Positions 51,992-63,830 of a stretch of DNA of 64,000 bases are shown here, in pieces. The notes beneath the pieces were generated by a model. That model was not told where the DNA came from and searched no databases. It worked only from the letters and a program-made list of their open reading frames with translations. The DNA is from Galaxea fascicularis. Its lineage: Eukaryota > Cnidaria > Anthozoa > Scleractinia > Euphylliidae. The first letter of the stretch is position 1. Each line of letters begins with the position of its first letter. Location: positions 5,268,984-5,332,983 of the forward strand of contig OX419336.1 of assembly GCA_948470475.1 (NCBI GenBank), given 5' to 3'. Made by a program: the position numbers and the translations under genes.

Positions 51992-54900
51992 CAAATTTTG
52001 TCAAAAAGGACTCTAGAAATCATCTGTAAATGCTTTCAAGAACTGCCAAAACATGATTTCTATTCTTATTTGAGCTGTGGGCCAGAGTTTAGCAAAGGTG
52101 AAATTTTGAGCAAAACCCAAAGGGGGGACCACATGGCTTTGGGTCAAATTTTGAATTTGGCTTAAACGTTGCCTACGTCAAAAAGGACTCTAGAAATCAT
52201 CTGTAAATGCTTTCAAGAACTGCCAAAACATGATTTCTATTCTTATTTGAGCTGTGGGCCAGATTTTAGCAAAGTTGAAATTTTGAGAAAAACCCAAAGG
52301 GGGGACCACATGGCTTTGGGTCAAATTTTGAATTTGGCTTAAACTTTGCCTATGTCAAAAAGGACTCTAGAAATCATCTGTAAATGCTTTTAAGAACTGC
52401 CAAAACATGATTTCTATTCTTATTTGAGCTGTGGGCCAGATTTTAGCAAGGTTAAAAATTTTGAGCAAAACCCAAAGTGGGGACCACATGCTTTGGGTCA
52501 AATTTTGAATTTGGCTTAAACTTTGCCTATGTCAAAAAGGACTCTAGAAATCATCTGTAAATGCTTTCAAGAACTGCCAAAACATGATTTCTATTCTTAT
52601 TTGAGCTGTGGGCCAGATTTTAGCAAAGTTGAAATTTTGAGCAAAACCCAAAGGGGGGACCACATGGCTTTGGGTCAAATTTTGAATTTGGCTTAAACTT
52701 TGCCTACGTCAAAAAGGACTCTAGAAATCATCTGTAAATGCTTTCAAGAACTGCCAAAACATGATTTCTATTCTTATTTGAGCTGTGGGCCAGATTTTAG
52801 CAAAGTTGTAATTTTGAGCAAAACCCAAAGGGGGGACCACATGGCTTTGGGTCAAATTTTGAATTTGGCTTAAACTTTGCCTATGTCAAAAAGGACTCTA
52901 GAAATCATCTGTAAATGTTTTCAAGAACTGCCAAAACATGATTTCTATTCTTATTTGGGCTGTGGGCCAGATTTTAGCAAAGTTGAAATTTTGAGCAAAA
53001 CCCAAAGGGGGGACCACATGGCTTTGGGTCAAATTTTGAATTTGGCTTAAACTTTGCCTATGTGAAAAAGGACTCTAGAAATCATCTGTAAATGCTTTCA
53101 AGAACTGCCAAAACATGATTTCTATTCTTATTTGAGCTGTGGGCCAGATTTTAGCAAAGTTGAAATTTTAAGCAAAACCCAAAGGGGGGACAACATGGCT
53201 TTGGGTCAAATTTTGAATTTGGCTTAAACTTTGCCTATGTCAAAAAGGACTCTAGAAATCATCTGTAAATGCTTTCAAGAACTGCAAAAACATGATTTCT
53301 AATCTTATTTGAGCTGTGGGCCAGATTTTAGCAAAGTTGAAATTTTGAGCAAAACCCAAAGGGGGGACCACATGGCTTTGGATCAAATTTTGAATTTGGC
53401 TTAAACTTTGCCTATGTGAAAAAGGACTCTAGAAATCATCTGTAAATGCTTTCAAGAACTGCCAAAACATGATTTCTATTCTTATTTGAGCTGTGGGCCA
53501 GATTTTAGCAAAGTTGAAATTTTGAGCAAAACCCAAAGAGGGGACCACATGGCTTTGGATCAAATTTTGAATTTGGCTTAAACTTTGCCTATGTCAAAAA
53601 GGACTCTAGAAATCATCTGTAAATGCTTTCAAGAACTGCCAAAACATGATTTCTATTCTTATTTGAGCTGTGGGCCAGATTTTAGCAAAGTTGAAATTTT
53701 AAGCAAAACCCAAAGGGGGGACAACATGGCTTTGGGTCAAATTTTGAATTTGGCTTAAACTTTGCCTATGTCAAAAAGGACTCTAGAAATCATCTGTAAA
53801 TGCTTTCAAGAACTGCAAAAACATGACTTCTCTTCTTATTTGAGCTGTGGGCCAGATTTTAGCAAAGTTGAAATTTTGAGCAAAACCCAAAGGGGGGACC
53901 ACATGGCTTTGGGTCAAATTTTGAATTTGGCTTAAACTTTGCCTATGTCAAAAAAGACTCTAGAAATCATCTGTAAATGCTTTCAAGAACTGCCAAAACA
54001 TGATTTCTAATCTTATTTGAGCTGTGGGCCAGATTTTAGCAAAGTTGAAATTTTGAGCAAAACCCAAACGGGGGACCACATGGCTTTGGGTCAAGTTTTG
54101 AATTTGGCGTAAACTTTGCCTATGTCAAAAAGGACTCTAGAAATCATCTGTAAATGCTTTCAAGAACAGCCAAACATGATTTCTATTCTTATTTGAGCTG
54201 TGGGCCAGATGTTAGCAAAGTTGAAGTTTTGAACAGAACCCAAACGGGGGACCACATTCCTTTGGGTCAAATTTTAAATTTGGCTTAAACTTTGCCTATG
54301 TGAAAAAGGACTCTAGAAATCATCTGTAAATGCTTTCAAGAACTGCCAAAACATGATTTCTAATCTTATTTGAGCTGTGGGCCAGATTTTAGCAAAGTTG
54401 AAATTTTGAGCAAAACCCAAAGGGGGGACCACATGGCTTTGGGTCAAATTTTGAATTTGGCGTAAACTTTGCCTATGTCAAAAAGGACTCTAGAAATCAT
54501 CTGTAAATGCTTTCAAGAACTGCCAAAACATGATTTCTATTCTTATTTGAGCTGTGGGCCAGATTTTAGCAAAGTTGAAGTTTTTAACAGAACCCAAACG
54601 GGGGACCACATTGCTTTGGGTCAAATTTTGAATAAGGCTTAAACTTTGCCTATGTCAAAAAAGACTCTAGAAATCATCTGTAAATGCTTTCAAGAACTGC
54701 CAAAACATGATTTCTATTCTTATTTGAGCTGTGGGCCAGATTTTAGCAAAGTTGAAATTTTGAGCAAAACCCAAAGGGGGGACCACATGGCTTTGGGTCA
54801 AATTTTGAATTTGGCGTAAACTTTGCCTATGTGAAAAAGGACTCTAGAAATCATCTTTAAATGCTTTCAAGAACTGCCAAAACATGACCTCTATTCTTAT

Positions 54901-55353
54901 TTGAGCTGTGGGCCAGATTTTAGCAAAGTTGAAATTTTGAGCAAAACCCAAAGGGGGGACCACATGGCCTTGGGTCAAATTTTGAATTTGGCTTAAACTT
55001 TGCCTATGTCAAAAAGGACTCTAGAAATCATCTGTAAATGCTTTCAAGAACTGCCAAAACATGACTTCTATTCTTATTAGAGCTGAGGGCCAGATTTTAG
55101 CAAAGTTGAAATTTTAAGCAAAACCCAAAGGGGGGACCACATGGCTTTGGGTTAAATTTTGAATTTGGCTTAAACTTTGCCTATGTCAAAAAGGACTCTA
55201 GAAATCATCTGTAAATGCTTTCAAGAACTGCCAAAACATGATTTCTATTCTTATTTGAGCTGTAGGCCAGATTTTAGCAAAGTTGAAATTTTGAGCAAAA
55301 CCCAAAGGGGGGACCACATGGCTTTGGGTCAAATTTTGAATTTGGCTTAAACT

Positions 55354-56415
55354 TTGCCTATGTGAAAAAGGACTCTAGAAATCATCTGTATATGCTTTCA
55401 AGAACTGCCAAAACATGATTTCTATTCTTATTTGAGCTGTGGGCCAGATTTTAGCAAAGTTGAAATTTTGAGCAAAACCCAAAGGGGGGACCACATGGCT
55501 TTGGGTCAAATTTTGAATTTGGCTTAAACTTTGCCTATGTCAAAAAGGACTCTAGAAATCATCTGTAAATGCTTTCAAGAACTGCCAAAACATGATTTCT
55601 ATTCTTATTTGAGCTGTTGGCCAGATTTTAGCAAAGTTGAAATTTTGAGCAAAACCCAAAGCGGGGACCACATGGCTTTGGGTCAAATTTTGAATTTGGC
55701 ATAAACTTTGTCTACGTCAAAAAGGACTCTAGAAATCATCTGTAAATGCTTTCAAGAAGTGCCAAAACATGATTTCTATTCTTATTTGAGCTGTGGGCCA
55801 GATTTTAGCAAAGTTGAAATTTTGAGCAAAACCCAAAGGGGGGACCACATGGCTTTTGCTCAAATTTTAAATTTGGCTTAGACTTTGCCTACGTCAAAAA
55901 GGACTCTACAAATCATCTGTAAATGCTTTCAAGAACTGCCAAAACATGATTTCTATTCTTATTTGAGCTGTGGGCCAGATTTTAGCAAAGTTGAAATTTT
56001 GAGCAAAACCCAAAGGGGGGACCACATGGCTTTGGGTCAAATTTTAAATTTGGCTTAGACTTTGCCTACGTCAAAAAGGACTCTACAAATCATCTGTAAA
56101 TGCTTTCAAGAACTGCCAAAACATGATTTCTATTCTTATTTGAGCTGTGGGCCAGATTTTAGCAAAGTTGAAATTTTGAGCAAAACCCAAAGGGGGGACC
56201 ACATGGCTTTGGGTCAAATTTTGAATTTGGCTTAAACTTTGCCTATGTCAAAAAGGACTCTAGAAATCATCTGTAAATGCTTTCAAGAACTGCCAAAACA
56301 TGATTTCTATTCTTATTTGAGCTGTGGGCCAGATTTTAGCAAGGTTGAACTTTTGAGCAAAACCCAAAGGGGGGACCACATGGCTTTGGGTCAAATTTTG
56401 AATTTGGCTTAAACT
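55354..56415. repeat. Extra 6-mer (1062 bp) in copy 2
   Basis: The offset to copy 1 rises from 12709 to 13770 across this stretch. It contains GTATATGC (55388), GTCTACG (55710), GAAGTGCC (near 55757), and two monomers with TTTTAAATTTGGCTTAGAC and CTCTACAAATC. These match 60.1-61.1 kb at offset 5115 (60503, 60825). The extra 6-mer therefore belongs to the family that forms the HOR at the right end. Confidence 0.75.
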
Positions 56416-59400
56416 TTGCCTATGTCACAAAGGACTCTAGAAATCATCTGTAAATGCTTTCAAGAACTGCCAAAACATGATTTCTATTCTTATTTGAGCT
56501 GTGGGCCAGATTTTAGCAAAGTTGAAATTTTGACCAAACCCAAAAAGGGGACCACATGGCTTGGGTCAAATTTTGAATTTGGCTTAAACTTTGCCTATGT
56601 CAAAAAGGACTCTAGAAATCATCTGTAAATGCTTTCAAGAACTGCCAAAACATGATTTCTATTCTTATTTGAGCTGTGGGCCAGATTTTAGCAAAGTTGA
56701 AATTTTGAGCAAAACCCAAAGGGGGGACCACATGGCTTTGGGTCAAATTTTAAATTTGGCTTAGACTTTGCCTACGTCAAAAAGGACTCTAGAAATCATC
56801 TGTAAATGCTTTCAAGAACTGCCAAAACATGATTTCTATTCTTATTTGAGCTGTGGGCCAGATTTTAGCAAAGTTGAAATTTTGAGCAAAACCCAAAGGG
56901 GGGACCACATGGCTTGGGTCAAATTTTGAATTTGGCTTAAACTTTGCCTATGTCACAAAGGACTCTAGAAATCATCTGTAAATGCTTTCAAGAACTGCCA
57001 AAACATGATTTCTATTCTTATTTGAGCTGTGGGCCAGATTTTAGCAAAGTTGAAATTTTGACCAAACCCAAAAAGGGGACCACTTGGCTTGGGTCAAATT
57101 TTGAATTTGGCTTAAACTTTGCCTATGTCAAAAAGGACTCTAGAAATCATCTGCAAATGCTTTCAAGAACTGCCAAAACATGATTTCTATACTTATTTGA
57201 GCTGTGGGCCAGATTTTAGCAAAGTTGAAATTTTGAGCAAAACCCAAAGGGGGGACCACATGGCTTTGGGTCAAATTTTGAATTTGGCTTAAACTTTGCC
57301 TATGTGAAAAAGGACTCTAGAAATCATCTGTAAATGCTTTCAAGAACTGCCAAAACATTATTTCTATTCTTATTTGAGCTGTGGGCCAGATTTTAGCAAA
57401 GTTGAAATTTTGAGCAAAACCCAAAGGGGGGACCACATGGCTTTGGGTCAAATTTTGAATTTGGCTTAAACTTTGCCTACGTCAAAAAGGACTCTAGAAA
57501 TCATCTGTAAATGCTTTCAAGAACTGCCAAAACATGATTTCTATTCTTATTTGAGCTGTGGGCCAGATTTTAGCAAGGTTGAACTTTTGAGCAAAACCCA
57601 AAGGGGGGACCACATGGCTTGGGTCAAATTTTGAATTTGGCTTAAACTTTGCCTAGGTCACAAAGGACTCTAGAAATCATCTGTAAATGCTTTCAAGAAG
57701 TGCCAAAACATGATTTCTATTCTTATTTGAGCTGTGGGCCAGATTTTAGCAAAGTTGAAATTTTGACCAAACCCAAAAAGGGGACCACTTGGCTTGGGTC
57801 AAATTTTGAATTTGGCTTAAACTTTGCCTATGTCAAAAAGGACTCTAGAAATCATCTGTAAATGCTTTCAAGAACTGCCAAAACATGATTTCTATTCTTA
57901 TTTGAGCTGTGGGCCAGATTTTAGCAAAGTTGAAATTTTGAGCAAAACCCAAAGGGGGGACCACATGGCTTTGGGTCAAATTTTGAAGTTGGCTTAAACT
58001 TTGCCTATGTGAAAAAGGACTCTAGAAATCATCTGTAAATGCTTTCAAGAACTGCCAAAACATGATTTCTATTCTTATTTGAGCTGTGGGCCAGATTTTA
58101 GCAAAGTTGAAATTTTGAGCAAAACCCAAAGGGGGGACCACATGGCTTTGGGTCAAATTTTGAATTTGGCTTAAACTTTGCCTATGTGAAAAAGGACTCT
58201 AGAAATCATCTGTAAATGCTTTCAAGAACTGCCAAAACATGATTTCTATTCTTATTTGAGCTGTGGGCCAGATTTTAGCAAGGTTGAACTTTTGAGCAAA
58301 ACCCAAAGTGGGGACCACATGCTTTGGGTCAAATTTTGAATTTGGCTTAAACCTTGCCTATGTCAAAAAGGACTCTAGAAATCATCTGTAAATGCTTTCA
58401 AGAACTGCCAAAACATGATTTCTATTCTTATTTGAGCTGTGGGCCAGATTTTAGCAAAGTTGAAATTTTGAGCAAAACCCAAAGGGGGGACCACATGGCT
58501 TGGGTCAAATTTTGAATTTGGCTTAAACTTTGCCTATGTCACAAAGGACTCTAGAAATCATCTGTAAATGCTTTCAAGAACTGCCAAAACATGATTTCTA
58601 TTCTTATTTGAGCTGTGGGCCAGATTTTAGCAAAGTTGAAATTTTGACCAAACCCAAAAAGGGGACCACTTGGCTTGGGTCAAATTTTGAATTTGGCTTA
58701 AACTTTGCCTATGTCAAAAAGGACTCTAGAAATCATCTGTAAATGCTTTCAAGAACTGCCAAAACATGATTTCTATTCTTATTTGAGCTGTGGGCCAGAT
58801 TTTAGCAAAGTTGAAATTTTGAGCAAAACCCAAAGGGGGGACCACATGGCTTTGGGTCAAATTTTGAATTTGGCTTAAACTTTGCCTATGTGAAAAAGGA
58901 CTCTAGAAATCATCTGTAAATGCTTTCAAGAACTGCCAAAACATGATTTCTATTCTTATTTGAGCTGTGGGCCAGATTTTAGCAAAGTTGAAATTTTGAG
59001 CAAAACCCAAAGGGGGGACCACATGGCTTTGGGTCAAATTTTGAATTTGGCTTAAACTTTGCCTATGTCACAAAGGACTCTAGAAATCATCTGTAAATGC
59101 TTTCAAGAACTGCCAAAACATGATTTCTATTCTTATTTGAGCTGTGGGCCAGATTTTAGCAAAGTTGAAATTTTGACCAAACCCAAAAAGGGGACCACTT
59201 GGCTTGGGTCAAATTTTGAATTTGGCTTAAACTTTGCCTATGTCAAAAAGGACTCTAGAAATCATCTGCAAATGCTTTCAAGAACTGCCAAAACATGATT
59301 TCTATACTTATTTGAGCTGTGGGCCAGATTTTAGCAAAGTTGAAATTTTGAGCAAAACCCAAAGGGGGGACCACATGGCTTTGGGTCAAATTTTGAAGTT

Positions 59401-60115
59401 GGCTTAAACTTTGCCTATGTGAAAAAGGACTCTAGAAATCATCTGTAAATGCTTTCAAGAACTGCCAAAACATGATTTCTATTCTTATTTGAGCTGTGGG
59501 CCAGATTTTAGCAAAGTTGAAATTTTGAGCAAAACCCAAAGGGGGGACCACATGGCTTTGGGTCAAATTTTGAATTTGGCTTAAACTTTGCCTATGTGAA
59601 AAAGGACTCTAGAAATCATCTGTAAATGCTTTCAAGAACTGCCAAAACATGATTTCTATTCTTATTTGAGCTGTGGGCCAGATTTTAGCAAGGTTGAACT
59701 TTTGAGCAAAACCCAAAGTGGGGACCACATGCTTTGGGTCAAATTTTGAATTTGGCTTAAACCTTGCCTATGTCAAAAAGGACTCTAGAAATCATCTGTA
59801 AATGCTTTCAAGAACTGCCAAAACATGATTTCTATTCTTATTTGAGCTGTGGGCCAGATTTTAGCAAAGTTGAAATTTTGAGCAAAACCCAAAGGGGGGA
59901 CCACATGGCTTGGGTCAAATTTTGAATTTGGCTTAAACTTTGCCTATGTCACAAAGGACTCTAGAAATCATCTGTAAATGCTTTCAAGAACTGCCAAAAC
60001 ATGATTTCTATTCTTATTTGAGCTGTGGGCCAGATTTTAGCAAAGTTGAAATTTTGACCAAACCCAAAAAGGGGACCACTTGGCTTGGGTCAAATTTTTA
60101 ATTTGGCTTAAACTT
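56416..60115. repeat. Nested 12-mer and 8-mer copies of the C-rich block
   Basis: C monomers 56416/58530 and 56944/59059 are 2114-2115 apart, as is the rare CTGCAAATGC plus CTATACTTATT pair (57151 and 59266). A second spacing of 1410 links GAAGTTGG (near 57987 and 59397), GCAAGGTTGAACTTTTG with AAGTGGGG, and ACCTTGCC (58351 and 59761). The two spacings share parts, which implies at least two rounds of duplication with overlapping limits. Confidence 0.8.
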
Positions 60116-60659
60116 TGCCTATGTCAAAAAGGACTCTAGAAATCATCTGTAAATTCTTTCAAGAACTGCCAAAACATGACTTCTATTCTTATTTGAGCTG
60201 TGGGCCAGATTTTAGCAAAGTTGAAATTTTAAGCAAAACCCAAAGGGGGGACCACATGGCTTTGGGTTAAATTTTGAATTTGGCTTAAACTTTGCCTATG
60301 TCAAAAAGGACTCTAGAAATCATCTGTAAATGCTTTCAAGAACTGCCAAAACATGATTTCTATTCTTATTTGAGCTGTGGGCCAGATTTTAGCAAAGTTG
60401 AAATTTTGAGCAAAACCCAAAGGGGGGACCACATGGCTTTGGGTCAAATTTTGAATTTGGCTTAAACTTTGCCTATGTCAAAAACGACTCTAGAAATCAT
60501 CTGTATATGCTTTTAAGAACTGCCAAAACATGATTTCTATTCTTATTTGAGCTGTGGGCCAGATTTTAGCAAAGTTGAAATTTTGAGCAAAACCCAAAGG
60601 GGGGACCACATGGCTTTGGGTCAAATTTTGAATTTGGCTTAAACTTTGCCTATGTGAAA

Positions 60660-63600
60660 AAGGACTCTAGAAATCATCTGTAAATGCTTTCAAGAACTGC
60701 CAAAACATGATTTCTATTCTTATTTGAGCTGTGGGCCAGATTTTAGCAAAGTTGAAATTTTGAGCAAAACCCAAAGGGGGGACCACATGGCTTTGGGTCA
60801 AATTTTGAATTTGGCTTAAACTTTGTCTACGTCAAAAAGGACTCTAGAAATCATCTGTAAATGCTTTCAAGAAGTGCCAAAACATGATTTCTATTCTTAT
60901 TTGAGCTGTGGGCCAGATTTTAGCAAAGTTGAAATTTTGAGCAAAACCCAAAGGGGGGACCACATGGCTTTGGGTCAAATTTTAAATTTGGCTTAGACTT
61001 TGCCTACGTCAAAAAGGACTCTACAAATCATCTGTAAATGCTTTCAAGAACTGCCAAAACATGATTTCTATTCTTATTTGAGCTGTGGGCCAGATTTTAG
61101 CAAAGTTGAAATTTTGAGCAAAACCCAAAGGGGGGACCACATGGCTTGGGTCAAATTTTGAATTTGGCTTAAACTTTGCCTATGTCACAAAGGACTCTAG
61201 AAATCATCTGTAAATGCTTTCAAGAACTGCCAAAACATGATTTCTATTCTTATTTGAGCTGTGGGCCAGATTTTAGCAAAGTTGAAATTTTGACCAAACC
61301 CAAAAAGGGGACCACTTGGCTTGGGTCAAATTTTGAATTTGGCTTAAACTTTGCCTATGTCAAAAAGGACTCTAGAAATCATCTGTAAATGCTTTCAAGA
61401 ACTGCCAAAACATGATTTCTATTCTTATTTGAGCTGTGGGCCAGATTTTAGCAAAGTTGAAATTTTGAGCAAAACCCAAAGGGGGGACCACATGGCTTTG
61501 GGTCAAATTTTGAATTTGGCTTAAACTTTGCCTATGTGAAAAAGGACTCTAGAAATCATCTGTAAATGCTTTCAAGAACTGCCAAAACATGATTTCTATT
61601 CTTATTTGAGCTGTGGGCCAGATTTTAGCAAAGTTGAAATTTTGAGCAAAACCCAAAGGGGGGACCACATGGCTTTGGGTCAAATTTTGAATTTGGCTTA
61701 AACTTTGCCTACGTCAAAAAGGACTCTAGAAATCATCTGTAAATGCTTTCAAGAACTGCCAAAACATGATTTCTATTCTTATTTGAGCTGTGGGCCAGAT
61801 TTTAGCAAAGTTGAAATTTTGAGCAAAACCCAAAGGGGGGACCACATGGCCTTGGGTCAAATTTTGAATTTGGCTTAAACTTTGTCTACGTCAAAAAGGA
61901 CTCTAGAAATCATCTGTAAATGCTTTCAAGAAGTGCCAAAACATGATTTCTATTCTTATTTGAGCTGTGGGCCAGATTTTAGCAAAGTTGAAATTTTGAG
62001 CAAAACCCAAAGGGGGGACCACATGGCTTTGGGTCAAATTTTAAATTTGGCTTAGACTTTGCCTACGTCAAAAAGGACTCTACAAATCATCTGTAAATGC
62101 TTTCAAGAACTGCCAAAACATGATTTCTATTCTTATTTGAGCTGTGGGCCAGATTTTAGCAAAGTTGAAATTTTGAGCAAAACCCAAAGGGGGGACCACA
62201 TGGCTTGGGTCAAATTTTGAATTTGGCTTAAACTTTGCCTATGTCACAAAGGACTCTAGAAATCATCTGTAAATGCTTTCAAGAACTGCCAAAACATGAT
62301 TTCTATTCTTATTTGAGCTGTGGGCCAGATTTTAGCAAAGTTGAAATTTTGACCAAACCCAAAAAGGGGACCACTTGGCTTGGGTCAAATTTTGAATTTG
62401 GCTTAAACTTTGCCTATGTCAAAAAGGACTCTAGAAATCATCTGTAAATGCTTTCAAGAACTGCCAAAACATGATTTCTATTCTTATTTGAGCTGTGGGC
62501 CAGATTTTAGCAAAGTTGAAATTTTGAGCAAAACCCAAAGGGGGGACCACATGGCTTTGGGTCAAATTTTGAATTTGGCTTAAACTTTGCCTATGTGAAA
62601 AAGGACTCTAGAAATCATCTGTAAATGCTTTCAAGAACTGCCAAAACATGATTTCTATTCTTATTTGAGCTGTGGGCCAGATTTTAGCAAAGTTGAAATT
62701 TTGAGCAAAACCCAAAGGGGGGACCACATGGCTTTGGGTCAAATTTTGAATTTGGCTTAAACTTTGCCTACGTCAAAAAGGACTCTAGAAATCATCTGTA
62801 AATGCTTTCAAGAACTGCCAAAACATGATTTCTATTCTTATTTGAGCTGTGGGCCAGATTTTAGCAAAGTTGAAATTTTGAGCAAAACCCAAAGGGGGGA
62901 CCACATGGCCTTGGGTCAAATTTTGAATTTGGCTTAAACTTTGTCTACGTCAAAAAGGACTCTAGAAATCATCTGTAAATGCTTTCAAGAAGTGCCAAAA
63001 CATGATTTCTATTCTTATTTGAGCTGTGGGCCAGATTTTAGCAAAGTTGAAATTTTGAGCAAAACCCAAAGGGGGGACCACATGGCTTTGGGTCAAATTT
63101 TAAATTTGGCTTAGACTTTGCCTACGTCAAAAAGGACTCTAGAAATCATCTGTAAATGCTTTCAAGAACTGCCAAAACATGATTTCTATTCTTATTTGAG
63201 CTGTGGGCCAGATTTTAGCAAAGTTGAAATTTTGAGCAAAACCCAAAGGGGGGACCACATGGCTTGGGTCAAATTTTGAATTTGGCTTAAACTTTGCCTA
63301 TGTCACAAAGGACTCTAGAAATCATCTGTAAATGCTTTCAAGAACTGCCAAAACATGATTTCTATTCTTATTTGAGCTGTGGGCCAGATTTTAGCAAAGT
63401 TGAAATTTTGACCAAACCCAAAAAGGGGACCACTTGGCTTGGGTCAAATTTTGAATTTGGCTTAAACTTTGCCTATGTCAAAAAGGACTCTAGAAATCAT
63501 CTGTAAATGCTTTCAAGAACTGCCAAAACATGATTTCTATTCTTATTTGAGCTGTGGGCCAGATTTTAGCAAAGTTGAAATTTTGAGCAAAACCCAAAGG

Positions 63601-63830
63601 GGGGACCACATGGCTTTGGGTCAAATTTTGAATTTGGCTTAAACTTTGCCTATGTGAAAAAGGACTCTAGAAATCATCTGTAAATGCTTTCAAGAACTGC
63701 CAAAACATGATTTCTATTGTTATTTGAGCTGTGGGCCAGATTTTAGCAAAGTTGAAATTTTGAGCAAAACCCAAAGGGGGGACCACATGGCTTTGGGTCA
63801 AATTTTGAATTTGGCTTAAACTTTGCCTAT
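60660..63830. repeat. 6-mer (1059 bp) higher-order repeat at right end
   Basis: Units 61176-62234 and 62235-63293, with a partial unit before and a partial third unit after. Markers at exact 1059 spacing: C monomers (61176, 62235, 63294), GTCTACG (60825, 61884, 62943), GAAGTGCC (near 60871, 61930, 62989), and TTTTAAATTTGGCTTAGAC. ATGGCCTTGGG (near 61848 and 62907) is shared by the two full units. By eye they differ at one site, CTCTACAAATC at 62083 region against CTCTAGAAATC at 63139 region, measured at the corresponding monomers. The periodicity ends near 63830, where TATGTC replaces TACGTC. Confidence 0.85.

Larger units (their letters stand above)
48040..58780. repeat. Segmental duplication, copy 2
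   Basis: This is the partner of 34420-45000. Specific to this copy are the 24-bp deletion near 51997, a single 5-mer unit where copy 1 has two, and an extra 6-mer at about 55354-56415. Markers such as ATATTAGC (49098), the B monomer at 50246, the D monomer at 50955, GTTGTAATTTTG near 52805, GGATCAAATTTT near 53380 and 53557, and CATGACCTC near 54885 occur in the same order as in copy 1. Confidence 0.88.

Noticed and set aside
51839..52165. 108-codon open frame as a real gene
   Set aside because: It is two satellite monomers joined by a 24-bp deletion. The two halves repeat the same residues, the frame starts at the usual phase-1 TTG, and it has no counterpart at the duplicate locus.
16973..63506. 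Many open frames of 66-79 codons, with near-identical translations, as possible genes
   Set aside because: They recur at monomer spacing, depend only on indels in variants B and C that skip the TAA, cross monomer boundaries, and have no separate promoter or context. They are products of the repeat.
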